Of a stretch of DNA of 64,000 nt, positions 26,601 to 34,280 are shown in pieces. The notes beneath the pieces were generated by a model, which worked only from the letters and a program-made list of their open reading frames with translations, was not told the DNA's origin and searched no databases. This stretch comes from an uncultured Flavobacteriales bacterium. Its GTDB lineage: Bacteria; Bacteroidota; Bacteroidia; Flavobacteriales; Crocinitomicaceae. Location: NCBI GenBank assembly GCA_946480085.1, contig CAMLHZ010000003.1, forward strand, positions 124,001 to 188,000, given 5' to 3'. The position numbers were made by a program, and so were the translations under genes. The number at the start of each line of letters is the position of its first letter. Positions within the stretch are counted from its first letter, which is position 1.

Positions 26601-28131
26601 ATTTCTCTACCACTTCATATGCAGCACCTTTTTCCTTGGCATATTGATTTGCAAGGTTTTCGTGCTTAAATGCTTTAATGTCCTGATTGTCTTTTTGAAC
26701 TACAAAACGCTTCAAGTAGAATGGAGAAAGATCATCCCATGAACTGTTATCTGTAAGTCGTGGCTGACCATTCACCATTTCTTCACCTTGTTTGAACGAG
26801 TTCCAGTAAGGTCCGCTCAAAATTGGCCACGTTCCGTATTGCTCACGTTTCAGGTAAGCATGAAGTGTTACAAGGTTTTCAGGATCGTTTTCATCCAATG
26901 GTGTGTTTGAGTTAGAACGAATAACGATAACTGCAAATGTTCCATATCCGATAATGATTGCTATAATCAACACATTCATTAAACGTGCAGCTTTAATGAT
27001 AAAGGCTGTTGCGTCAAATGTACCTGGTTTTCTGAATTTACTGTTTTCGCTGAAACAACCGTAGTATAAGATTGGTCCAAGAATAACGCTGAACTGAGCA
27101 CTAAGCGCACTGAGCATTGCATTTTTCGTAGAACTGTAAATAACGATAGAAGCAATACTGTTGATCGCAATCAGAATGAAATAAGTCCAGCTAATTGATC
27201 CAATTAAGAACAACGTCAATGAAATTCCAAGTAGAATAGTACTGAATTTAGACTTGTCTTTCACATAGAATGGAATGAACAAAGAGCTGATCAATAAAAT
27301 AAAGTATACGATCGTTCCTACGTTGAAACCAAATCCAAGTGAATTGGCAAAAGTTACTTCTGAAAGCGCCGCATTCCCAACAGTATTAGGAATAATGACA
27401 TTTTGAACAAGATTCAGAACGTACAAACTCAGAATACCAATCAGTAGGAAGGGAACCACTCTGATCTTATCGACTAAGCGGAAGTAAATAATATAGATAA
27501 CTGCAGGAATTACAAGTAATCCAAGTAAGTGGACACCAATTGAAAGACCAAGCATTAATACCAAAAGAATAATCCAGCGAAGTGGATTTCTAGCGTTTTT
27601 CTTTTCGTCATCAGACATTAAAGAAATGTCCTGCATCTCTGAATCCCACTTAAGGATTGCCCAGAAAATGATAGCTGTAAACAATGAAGACATTGCATAA
27701 ACCTCACCCTCAACAGCAGAAAACCAGAATGAATCTGAGAATGTGTAGACAAGAGAACCGATAACACCAGCGCTGATTACAGCAATTTGATCACCTCTCG
27801 ACCAATCCGGAGAAACTTTTTGCATGATCTTCTTTCCAAGCATTGTAATTGACCAGTACATGAAAAGAATGGTGAATGAACTGCTTAGCGCAGAAAGTCT
27901 GTTGATCCAAACCGCCACTTCTTCAGGAGCTGCAAAGAATGAGAATAAACGTCCAAGTAACATGAATAATGGTGCGCCCGGAGGGTGACCAACTTCTAAT
28001 TTGTACGCCGCGGTAATGTACTCACCACAGTCCCATAAACTTGCGGTGCTCTCCAAGGTCATGAAATAAACAATGGTTGCGATAAGAAATACAGCCCAAC
28101 CTGTAATGTTATTCAGCTTTTTGTAGTGCAT
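23692..28131 (-). CDS. DUF2723 multi-pass membrane protein (GT117-like)
   Basis: The protein is 1479 residues from the ATG at 28131; a 12-residue longer frame exists but homologues start near MHYKKLNNITGW. It has many membrane helices in the first 400 residues and a second set at about 660-820. The early motif SLWDCGEYITAAYKLEVGHP followed by PGAPLF is the DUF2723 hallmark, with the acidic residue typical of C-type glycosyltransferases. The C-terminal part (about 830-1479) is soluble and probably periplasmic. DUF2723 proteins are classed with protein O-mannosyltransferase-like enzymes, and a role in protein glycosylation is plausible (inference). The tail is rich in Met/Pro/Gly. It is followed by a polysaccharide deacetylase. 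Confidence 0.9.
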   Translation of the reverse strand: MHYKKLNNITGWAVFLIATIVYFMTLESTASLWDCGEYITAAYKLEVGHPPGAPLFMLLGRLFSFFAAPEEVAVWINRLSALSSSFTILFMYWSITMLGKKIMQKVSPDWSRGDQIAVISAGVIGSLVYTFSDSFWFSAVEGEVYAMSSLFTAIIFWAILKWDSEMQDISLMSDDEKKNARNPLRWIILLVLMLGLSIGVHLLGLLVIPAVIYIIYFRLVDKIRVVPFLLIGILSLYVLNLVQNVIIPNTVGNAALSEVTFANSLGFGFNVGTIVYFILLISSLFIPFYVKDKSKFSTILLGISLTLFLIGSISWTYFILIAINSIASIVIYSSTKNAMLSALSAQFSVILGPILYYGCFSENSKFRKPGTFDATAFIIKAARLMNVLIIAIIIGYGTFAVIVIRSNSNTPLDENDPENLVTLHAYLKREQYGTWPILSGPYWNSFKQGEEMVNGQPRLTDNSSWDDLSPFYLKRFVVQKDNQDIKAFKHENLANQYAKEKGAAYEVVEKYFSSNEKIRYHGVPKYRQTTFLPRMYYDGNGQEDAKIGGYKKWSGYVDEPSDDPDKMGTDGSRLPTFGENMQYFGSYQINWMYWRYFMWNFAGRQNDIQGHGDDLRGNYKTGIAMLDENELGSQQYETAFTKNNPANNKFFLLPLVLGVLGLVYHIYRDAKGAFVVFLLFLLTGMAIVVYLNQKPYEPRERDYAYAASFYAFAMWIGFGVLALYEAYKNFTKKEWTGMGYVGLAVTGFVLILTIMGGGLIMQTYLFIVLLAVGFIIISLVMRMAKVKPTIAAIVILLVTSYVPYLMGSQGWDDHNRADKTSARDLAMNYLTSCKPNSILFTVGDNDTFPLWYLQEVEGKFTDIRVCNTSLFGTDWYTEQMKMKAYGSEALPIKFREDQTLMYEGQTDQILFASTLDCMEGGMNIEKINEFNKMKIKLNKDKFVPEYRSLQAMATKVLSSAVIQDPATKSTIDAKLKSISVSADSATEQTVMDMYESMNLIVDGYQTRTITVNSDMLSQMYEKAMTWEKSWAYLPIDIAMDFARNDDNILSNEGNGVRAVPCLGFRIPVDKENAVKSGIITEKEKNQCVEDVILVMDNRAAGKSDLMILDMLANNDWKRAMYFSSPGGTEVGMSLYHSGFLRQNGMAWEVSPIKTNPRAPFNVDAMYDNLMNKYEYGLMNKKGVLTDYYARRQTGTVRGMFAQLAEYYLQEAEMKEMAKTNYGPEITRLRSIGNTRVADSLAKTLVGADAYIKDCKKRAIALVEKSINVMPIDLVLDYGEDPMARGSLQIDGAEVKVYQDGTIHNYVSILFRAGAVKEAEKLGMAVTDQLESTMQFFYNSEARLAASNYDVVSATMAGLLEMYQAAKDPLIGNPNGKLYKRLDKLVTQAYDVEFPKLYKELENYTNEDMFSSSGFRSPKETLSIHMDAVAYQFEYKELPQEQQMPNMPAGQMPIISDSDMTPVAPMDSQAAAMAGGNGGG

Positions 28132-28274
28132 CTTATTATTTTCTAGATTGACTTGCGAAATTAACAATATATTGGAAGAAGTTTCTCAGAATTGGTTAAA
28201 AAACGCAAAACAATGAAAATCAGTATTTCTCAACGTCACAAACGTTTTTTTGAATTTTTTTTTACGTTTTGCTC

Positions 28275-28304
28275 TTGTGAAAAATAAATAATGTATTACA
28301 TTTG
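28275..28304 (+). promoter_or_regulatory. promoter of tRNA-Gln
   Basis: TTG (28275-28277) and TACATTTG (28297-28304) are 19 nt apart. The transcript should start about 5 nt later, at a leader that begins with a small GCC-GAAA-GGC hairpin (28317-28326). Confidence 0.75.
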
Positions 28305-28334
28305 CACCTGTCTAAGCCGAAAGGCGGAAACAAC

Positions 28335-28359
28335 ATATTCAAAAAGTCGGTTTGAATAT
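28335..28359 (+). other. 9-bp hairpin in the pre-tRNA leader
   Basis: ATATTCAAA (28335-28343) pairs perfectly with TTTGAATAT (28351-28359) around a 7-nt loop, 7 nt upstream of the mature tRNA 5' end. It may aid folding or RNase P processing (inference). Confidence 0.7.
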
Positions 28360-28366
28360 TGATTAT

Positions 28367-28439
28367 TGGCCCATGGTGTAACTGGCAACACGTCGGTTTT
28401 TGGTACCGAAGAGTCTAGGTTCGAGCCCTAGTGGGCCAA
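28367..28439 (+). tRNA. tRNA-Gln (anticodon TTG)
   Basis: The 73-nt gene folds as a cloverleaf. The 7-bp acceptor stem is TGGCCCA/TGGGCCA, the D arm is GTGTAACTGGCAACAC, the anticodon arm is TCGGT-TTTTGGT-ACCGA with anticodon TTG at loop positions 3-5, and the T arm contains the GGTTCGAGCC loop. The discriminator base is A and CCA is not encoded. It has its own promoter and terminator. It is a single tRNA, not part of a cluster. Confidence 0.96.
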
Positions 28440-28443
28440 CAGA

Positions 28444-28472
28444 AAGCTTCTCAGAAATGAGAAGCTTTTTTG
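28444..28472 (+). terminator. rho-independent terminator of tRNA-Gln
   Basis: AAGCTTCTC pairs with GAGAAGCTT around AGAAAT and is followed by six T, 4 bp after the mature tRNA end. Confidence 0.9.
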
Positions 28473-28762
28473 TTTTCTGCCCACTTGGCGAGAACGTTTA
28501 TCCCGACAATCCGCCAGTGGTTGATACGTCGGGAAGCCCTAGTGGGCCAACAGAAAATCTTCATCATTCTGTTTCTCATTATTTTGCTTCTTCAGCTTTT
28601 CCATCTTCTGAGTAGTGTTTTCAGTATTCATAAGCTATCGCTGACTTTTTTTGTTGCAGAGTTAGGATTGATAATGAAACAGAAACTGATTACAATTTTT
28701 TACGAGACTTATACGAGACGAAATTGATGAAGTAAATTCAAGTCGATAAAAAACAAAAATCA

Positions 28763-28770
28763 TATTTTTG
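28763..28770 (+). promoter_or_regulatory. candidate -7 promoter element
   Basis: TATTTTTG lies 45 bp before the ATG at 28816 and covers an alternative TTG start at 28768, so it favours the ATG. No good TTG box is at the right distance. Confidence 0.4.
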
Positions 28771-28815
28771 CTCGTTTCCGATTCCTATAAACCCAATGAA
28801 TCAAACATTACTGCC

Positions 28816-30272
28816 ATGACAAAAATCAGAATTTCATTAGTATTCATTTTACTTCTAACCATAACAAATGGATTTGCCTGCACCATATTTAGCGCAAAAG
28901 ATAAAAAAGGGCAGGTGTGGGCCGGAAATAATGAAGACTACTTTTTTACATTTAAAACCTTGATCAATATTGTTCCACCGAAACCAGATTGTTTTGGATA
29001 TGTTTATTTGACCTATAACGGTGCCGCTGAATCGATGCAGGGAGGAGTAAATGAGAAGGGTTTATTTTTCGATTTTAATTCAGTTTCTTACACAAAACGT
29101 AAAGAAAAATCAAGTACTCAAGAACATTTTCCGGGCGGAAATGAGAAAATGTTTGAATACATTATGGAACATTTGACAACTGTTCAGGAAGTCATAGATT
29201 TATATAAAAAATACGAGGTATGGGGTATTGAATATGGTCAACTTCATTTGGCAGATAAGTATGGGAACCTTGGGATTATTGTTGCCGACAGTATGTGGAT
29301 AACGAAGGATAATTACCTTGCTTCCACGAATTATAATTTGTGCCATGCCGATCATGATGGAGATGATTGTTTTCGAATGCCGATTGCTGAACGACTATTA
29401 AAGAACAATGAACCTTCGTTTGACCTTTTTACTCAAATCTGTGATTCGCCCATCAGTTTTATTCCAGCGGAGTAGGAACCATCTATTCGAATATTCATAA
29501 TTTGACTACCGGTGAGATCTGGTTTTATTTTGGGCAGGATTATACGAAGGCGTATAAAACCACCATTCAGGAATTATTGAAATTAGGTAAGACTTCGATC
29601 TATGTCTCTGATTTATTCAAAGAACAACCCTTGGTTAAAGCTTATACAGCTGCCAAAAACAAAAAGCATGAAATGGCAATCGAAATCATGAATTCAATTG
29701 CCGATTCTACAAAACGCTCAGAGAGGATGCGCTTATTGGTTACAAGTTTACTGGAGATGGACGCAGATTTTGATTCCTACCCGATTTTTGAATATTATAT
29801 GAAAACCACAACATGGGAGGCAAAAGATTTTCGAGTGAATGCGATTGCTCTATACTGCAAAGGTGAAAAAGAAAAAGCATTGGGGTCTATAAACGAAGGA
29901 GTGAAAAAGTATCCCGAAGATGAATCGTTTCCGATCGTGAAAGCAGTGTTGAACGGAAAGTTTCCTGCCAACACAAACTACAGATTGGAGCTAGAGGGAT
30001 TTGAAGATGCCAAATATGTATTGCTTGAAGATTTTTCCTACTATAAGCTGGATGATTTTATGATAAAAGAAGGGGATAAATGGATTGGTGAATATCCTTT
30101 AACGCCAGATGAGTATTTCTTCAAATTTAATGTTGACGGTAAAGAAGTGTTGTCAACTCAACTCGGAACTTCTTCATACAATGGAATACCTTGCAACCAT
30201 GTGATTATTAAGAAGAGTTTATTCCGGAATATGGCTTTTAAACTTTTTAAGCATAAATCTAAGGTGAAATAG
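28816..30272 (+). pseudogene. Ntn-hydrolase (choloylglycine hydrolase-like), frameshifted
   Basis: The first part (ATG 28816 to a stop at 29473-29475) has a signal peptide ending FA, directly followed by the nucleophile Cys of CTIFSAKDKKG. It then shows the family pattern WAGNNEDY and GGVNEKGLFFDFNSV. After CDS at about 29448 the frame breaks. In the other frame the protein continues smoothly as AHQFYSSGVGTIYSNIHN and TTGEIWFYFGQDY to 30272, followed by a TPR-like C-terminal region. One missing base near 29446-29451 would restore a single protein of about 485 residues. It could be a real pseudogene, a sequencing error or a programmed shift; no slippery heptamer is evident. The substrate class is linear amides (family knowledge). 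Confidence 0.8.
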
Positions 30273-30325
30273 AGATACTGTTTCTCTTTTCAGAGTGAGA
30301 ATTGAGAATCAGAATGATGCTCATT

Positions 30326-30793
30326 TTATCTTTTCCCCTTGAGCGTCTTCTTCGCCTGATAAACTCCGCAACATTCATCTTCAATCCATTCTCCTTTTGA
30401 GTCCAAAACAATTAATGACGACATCATATTTACGGCTGAGCCATCTGCCTTGAAAAATACACAATCACCTTTTTTTATCGTCATTAAGATTGAAATGGGA
30501 TTTTTAGGATCGCGCTTTACCCATTCGGCTTCAAACACCTCAGTTAAATTTGCCGGAATACTAACCTGATATGTTTTCTGATTCGAATAAATAGTCAAAT
30601 CGCGGGCAACTGTGTCGTGGTTGCGTTCAGCTTTCATGCTAAGTACAGAATCGCTCTCTATAAGATGATTGAGTTTGTGATCCATGTAATAAATAGAGTC
30701 AACGGAAATGTCGGTGGTAACCACGAACATGTCTTGTTGCGATAATCCAATAAAACTGAATAGAAAAAAGACTGTTGTTACCAGATGGTTCAT
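30326..30793 (-). CDS. small exported protein, unrecognised
   Basis: The protein is 155 residues from the ATG at 30793, chosen because a signal peptide (HLVTTVFFLFSFIGLSQQ) starts there; the longer frame to 30877 adds a basic, non-signal stretch. The mature part is mainly beta-like with a CCGVYQAKK end. I do not recognise a family. It stands alone between the Ntn-hydrolase remnant and a zinc-ribbon microgene on the other strand. Confidence 0.65.
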   Translation of the reverse strand: MNHLVTTVFFLFSFIGLSQQDMFVVTTDISVDSIYYMDHKLNHLIESDSVLSMKAERNHDTVARDLTIYSNQKTYQVSIPANLTEVFEAEWVKRDPKNPISILMTIKKGDCVFFKADGSAVNMMSSLIVLDSKGEWIEDECCGVYQAKKTLKGKR

Positions 30794-30920
30794 ATATGTT
30801 GTTTTAGGCGAATGTACTGTTCTACAGACGTGCAGAGAAATGGATAGTTGCTTTTTGTACTTCCTTAACTTTTCCATTTTTCTTTTTGGAGTAACTTGTG
30901 TTAATCGAAATACTTAAGTT

Positions 30921-31049
30921 ATGAAAAAGCGAGTTTTTATATTCAAAGAATTGAAGTATTGTCCGTCTTGCGGAACGCCAATTCCAGATGGACAAAATCA
31001 GTGTCCGAATCCAACGTGTCCATCAAACACGCCACCGCCAGTTCATTAA
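30921..31049 (+). CDS. 42-residue zinc-ribbon microprotein
   Basis: This short gene (ATG 30921, TAA 31047-31049) encodes 42 residues with a basic start (MKKRVFIFKELKY), then CPSCGTPIPDGQNQCPNPTC and a Pro-rich end (SNTPPPVH). The CxxC...CxxxxC pattern is a compact zinc-ribbon-like motif. A strong terminator 35 bp downstream and a gap without other genes support a real transcript. The function is unknown; regulation or metal binding is a guess. Confidence 0.6.
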   Translation: MKKRVFIFKELKYCPSCGTPIPDGQNQCPNPTCPSNTPPPVH

Positions 31050-31083
31050 CGAGTTTAGCCCGCAACAATCTATAATTTAACAA

Positions 31084-31112
31084 GAGCTTCATCGAAAGGT
31101 GAAGCTTTTTTG
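31084..31112 (+). terminator. rho-independent terminator of microprotein gene
   Basis: AGCTTCA (31085-31091) pairs with TGAAGCT (31100-31106) and runs into TTTTTTG. Confidence 0.85.
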
Positions 31113-31226
31113 TTGCTTTTCACTTTTCATTTACAGTGGTTTTGATTTAGGTGTGCGCTTCTGCAACGAAAACACGATTTTACATTTTTATAATATTGTG
31201 TTCGAGATGCTGGAAGTTGGTATCAC

Positions 31227-31583
31227 TCAATACTGATTCGTTGCCAGCATTACCAATGTGCATCCAACTTCAACTTCGATCTTTGCCTCACGCAATTTCT
31301 TGAAGAATTCCGGATTTTCAGTTCCCGGATTGAAAATGACACGCTTTGGATTCAATTCAATGATCTTGTCGAGATAGGACTCCTGGTTTTTTGGACTGAG
31401 ATACAAGGTAACAGTATCCACATCCCAGTTCGGATTCCAATCGTTTTCAAATTTTACACCAGCCACTTCTCCGGCTTCTCTTCCAAAGGCGATTACACGT
31501 TGTTTATGATTTACGAGTGATTGAATCGCCATTCCTGCATAACGCTGTGGCTTTGCCGTTGCTCCCATTACTAATGTCGACAT
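31227..31583 (-). CDS. CoA-binding domain protein
   Basis: This 118-residue protein is a single CoA_binding (YccU-like) Rossmann domain: LVMGATAKPQRYAGMAIQSL at the N-terminus, then VDTVTLYLSPKNQ, PKRVIFNPGTENPE and VEVGCTLVML. Such small proteins bind CoA or a related nucleotide; their cellular role is not settled. Cytoplasmic. It lies 22 bp downstream of the terminator of the next minus-strand gene, so it is probably a separate unit. Confidence 0.85.
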   Translation of the reverse strand: MSTLVMGATAKPQRYAGMAIQSLVNHKQRVIAFGREAGEVAGVKFENDWNPNWDVDTVTLYLSPKNQESYLDKIIELNPKRVIFNPGTENPEFFKKLREAKIEVEVGCTLVMLATNQY

Positions 31584-31605
31584 ACCTTTTTAATTCTAAG
31601 TTAAG

Positions 31606-31635
31606 TAAAAACGACCCCGAATAATCGGAGTCGTT
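31606..31635 (-). terminator. rho-independent terminator of the 31640 gene
   Basis: On the minus strand AACGACTCCGA pairs with TCGGGGTCGTT (one mismatch) around TTAT and is followed by a short T run. Confidence 0.8.
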
Positions 31636-31639
31636 GCTT

Positions 31640-32101
31640 TTAAATTTTGCTGGGATTGACCTTCACTTTCGGTTTCATGTTCTTCCAGTACTGCATTAAA
31701 ACAAAGGAAACGATTAACGCTCCCGCACCACCTTCCATCATAATGGAAACAATAGCATGGTCTAATGTAAATCCTTGGGCGAATAAAACTCCTCCTTTCA
31801 CATGGCTAAGGAACGTTGGATCTATGAACTTTACATAGAGTGTAAATGACACTACAGACGCAACCATTGTGATTCCGTTAGCCACAAGAAGCGAGAGAAA
31901 AGAGGATACGTAATTGTCTTCCGTATCTTCTGTAAAATTCAAACGCGCCAGGCGATTACTGAAATACAACACTATCAGTATGTTGAAGGCTCTCAGCCAG
32001 ATTAAATGTTCCAGGCCTATTAACTTCATTAACAAGAAAAAGGCTACGATACCTGCAAAACTGTAGAGACCGTATTTAATCGATGGACTTAAACTTTTCA
32101 T
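31640..32101 (-). CDS. DUF4199-like four-helix membrane protein
   Basis: This 153-residue protein has four predicted membrane helices (about 10-25, 32-48, 64-88, 115-138). The order of helices and the NFTEDTEDNYVSSFLSLL loop recall the DUF4199 family common in Bacteroidota (tentative). No catalytic motif. It is an independent gene with its own terminator. Role unknown. Confidence 0.62.
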   Translation of the reverse strand: MKSLSPSIKYGLYSFAGIVAFFLLMKLIGLEHLIWLRAFNILIVLYFSNRLARLNFTEDTEDNYVSSFLSLLVANGITMVASVVSFTLYVKFIDPTFLSHVKGGVLFAQGFTLDHAIVSIMMEGGAGALIVSFVLMQYWKNMKPKVKVNPSKI

Positions 32102-32180
32102 AACTTATTGATTATATATTTCAAAAGTTACGAAGGTTGGTTTTAAAAAACAACAGATTGTGATATTTTATCACGATTTG

Positions 32181-33140
32181 TTATTGATTGATGATGTTGA
32201 ACAGTTCGTTTAAGTTTGGCGAGATGATAATTTCAATTCTTCGGTTCTTTGCTTTGTCTTTCGGATCAACAGGATGGTAATCGCTGCGCCCAGCTGCCAT
32301 CAACTGTGCAGGATTCATTTTGCTGTTCGCTGTCATGATCTCTACAACTGATGTAGCGCGTAACACGCTCAATTCCCAGTTCGATTTCGGATGTGTCAAA
32401 CTTGTCAGCTTATCCGTATCGGTATGACCTTCAACAATGATTTCAAGATCTTTTTCTGTTTCCAGTACTTTGGCCAGTTCAACAAGTGCTTTTTTTCCTT
32501 CTGTTTCAACCGCTGTGCTTCCGGATGGGAATAGCAATTTCGCCTCCAGACTAACATAGATTTTCCCATTTTTTTCAACGATGGTTAAACCTTTATTCTC
32601 AAATCCTTTCAGAGCGCTTGCAACACGTGTTTTTAAACTCTTCATTGCATCGTCTTTGCGCTTGATCATTTCCTCCAGTTCATTTACGCGAAGCTCTCTT
32701 TCTTCAAGAAGTTTGCTTTTATTTCCAAGTTCTGTTTCCAGGTTTTTCAATGCTTGTTCACGTCGGGCCAATTCCTGGTTTTTCGCTTCAATGTCTGCCT
32801 GATATCCTGCAGTCTCTTTAGCTCCTGTTAAGCGCATTTGTTCAATTTTGCGCTCGTTAGCTTCGTTTTCAGCCACCACCAAATCGTATTGTGCCTGCAT
32901 GAAACGTAAATCTGCGCCTAGCTGCGTAGTATCTTTTTTCAGTTGAGCAACTTCTTTTCGCATTGCATCACTTTTGATCGTCAAGTCCTGAAGTTTGGCT
33001 TCAAAATCCAAAGAACTTTGCTTGTATTTAGCGAGCTCTTCAGAAGTAGTCTTTTCGCGTGCAACTAGTTCGTTGTATTTTTTAGCTGGTACGCATGAAG
33101 CAATCAATACTCCAGTTGTTAAAAGGATTGCAAATCTCAT
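32181..33140 (-). CDS. OmpA-family lipoprotein with coiled coil
   Basis: This 319-residue protein has a lipobox (LIASC, Cys about 16), a long coiled-coil region (about 25-175, heptad-like Glu/Lys/Leu) and a C-terminal OmpA domain (about 195-315). The OmpA part has VEGHTDTDKL, the NWELSVLRATSVVEIM helix and NRRIEI, which bind peptidoglycan. It therefore tethers the outer membrane to the cell wall (family knowledge). It is a single gene on the minus strand. Confidence 0.88.
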   Translation of the reverse strand: MRFAILLTTGVLIASCVPAKKYNELVAREKTTSEELAKYKQSSLDFEAKLQDLTIKSDAMRKEVAQLKKDTTQLGADLRFMQAQYDLVVAENEANERKIEQMRLTGAKETAGYQADIEAKNQELARREQALKNLETELGNKSKLLEERELRVNELEEMIKRKDDAMKSLKTRVASALKGFENKGLTIVEKNGKIYVSLEAKLLFPSGSTAVETEGKKALVELAKVLETEKDLEIIVEGHTDTDKLTSLTHPKSNWELSVLRATSVVEIMTANSKMNPAQLMAAGRSDYHPVDPKDKAKNRRIEIIISPNLNELFNIINQ

Positions 33141-33233
33141 TGAAATTGATTTTAGTCCAACAAATTTCGAAAGAAATGAAAGGAAATAGGAGGCGGTGTA
33201 AGAGTACTTATAAACAGTGAAGTTTTAATTCAG

Positions 33234-34280
33234 CTATTCAAACAACGGACATTTACTTCCGCCTTTTGTGCTGATCACTTTTCTTGTGCATGGACTAAAA
33301 GCCAATGTTAACTCATGCGAGTGAAAAGTTCCCTGTCGGAGTGTGCTTAAAACGAAATCGTAAGAATACGCCAAACGCCATTTTTCTTCAAAACGATATC
33401 CGATCATCGCTATTATTGCATCTGTATTTCGAAGCCCTAAACCAATGTTGAATCGACCATTGAAATCAGCAACTGCCTGCACTTGCAGATCGATGGTGGA
33501 ACCCGGTGTGAATCCTAAATACAATGCTGGGAGGATTGCATGATTTTGATCGATGCTGATACGTGTTCCGGCATTAAACATTCCATGAAAAGAGCTGGAA
33601 GCGTTCGACCCGATTTTGTCCCATTTGGTTGGAATTAAGTTGTAAAGTGCCAGTCCAAAATAGTAGTTTTCAGTATTGAACCAAGCTCCAAAACGCGCGT
33701 CCGGACTTAATTGTGTGGCAGATCCGTTGATTGCAGGATCTGGGTTCAAAGGACTTGCGATCTCTTTATCGAAAGACAGTTGTGTGGCACCAAAAGCAAG
33801 TCCAAGCGATAAGCGAGAAGTTTGTGTGAAATTGAAATGCCCGGCATAATTCAATAAAAAACTGAATTGCTGGAACGGACCAATTTTATCTGCATACATT
33901 AATCCGCCCAAACCATGTCGAGCACTCAGGAATTTTTTTCGTTTTGCTTTTAATGGAGATGAAACTGAAACCCAGCCTGTGTAAGGTGCGCCGTCAAATC
34001 CTATCCATTGTCCGCGAATAGTACTTTGAGCTTCTAAACATGTTTTAATGCCTGTGTGTGCAGGGTTTATTGCAAATTGATGAGATGACCATGTGGTCAT
34101 ATGACCCAATTGTTGCGCATGCGTATTTTGGAATATTCCAAGGAAAAGAATGACCAAAGACTTTTGAAAAAGGCTTAAATCGAGGCTTTTCAAAAATTTG
34201 ACGAGTGAGTTTACAGGAGTAAATGAGCTCATTAAATTTTTGGAGTAACGAAGAGTTAAGGTTTTTGCAAGAGTCTTCAT
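33234..34280 (-). CDS. PorP/SprF family type IX secretion membrane protein
   Basis: This 348-residue protein has a late hydrophobic signal (about 38-54, ending THAQ), then the PorP/SprF opening HMTTWSSHQFAINPAHTGI and beta-barrel-like strands to the end. I kept the long start because its ATG overlaps the upstream stop (ATGA, 34277-34280). PorP/SprF proteins pair with large adhesins carrying CHU_C domains and help put them on the surface by the type IX system; that partner is the adjacent gene. Confidence 0.88.
   Translation of the reverse strand: MKTLAKTLTLRYSKNLMSSFTPVNSLVKFLKSLDLSLFQKSLVILFLGIFQNTHAQQLGHMTTWSSHQFAINPAHTGIKTCLEAQSTIRGQWIGFDGAPYTGWVSVSSPLKAKRKKFLSARHGLGGLMYADKIGPFQQFSFLLNYAGHFNFTQTSRLSLGLAFGATQLSFDKEIASPLNPDPAINGSATQLSPDARFGAWFNTENYYFGLALYNLIPTKWDKIGSNASSSFHGMFNAGTRISIDQNHAILPALYLGFTPGSTIDLQVQAVADFNGRFNIGLGLRNTDAIIAMIGYRFEEKWRLAYSYDFVLSTLRQGTFHSHELTLAFSPCTRKVISTKGGSKCPLFE

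Larger units (their letters stand above)
28440..28815. other. gene-free stretch with tRNA 3'-end duplication
   Basis: This 376-bp stretch holds the tRNA terminator and then a structured segment. A 22-nt piece of the tRNA 3' end and its downstream edge (28424-28445) is repeated exactly at 28535-28556. Between them are nested inverted repeats: GCCCACT (28479-28485) with AGTGGGC (28541-28547), and TCCCGAC (28501-28507) with GTCGGGA (28528-28534). From 28557 to 28760 I see no convincing gene. A -7-like TATTTTTG at 28763-28770 precedes the next gene. Confidence 0.7.

Noticed and set aside
28440..28560. attL/attR of an integrated island
   Set aside because: No integrase, excisionase or foreign-looking genes lie between or near the repeats, which are only 111 bp apart.
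28400..28727. Open reading frames over the tRNA and its downstream region
   Set aside because: They run through the tRNA, its terminator and the duplicated end, have no signal or domain, and show the composition of non-coding DNA.
29440..29502. Programmed ribosomal frameshift in the Ntn-hydrolase
   Set aside because: No slippery heptamer, stop-proximal Shine-Dalgarno-like motif or strong hairpin was found at the break; a plain base loss is simpler.
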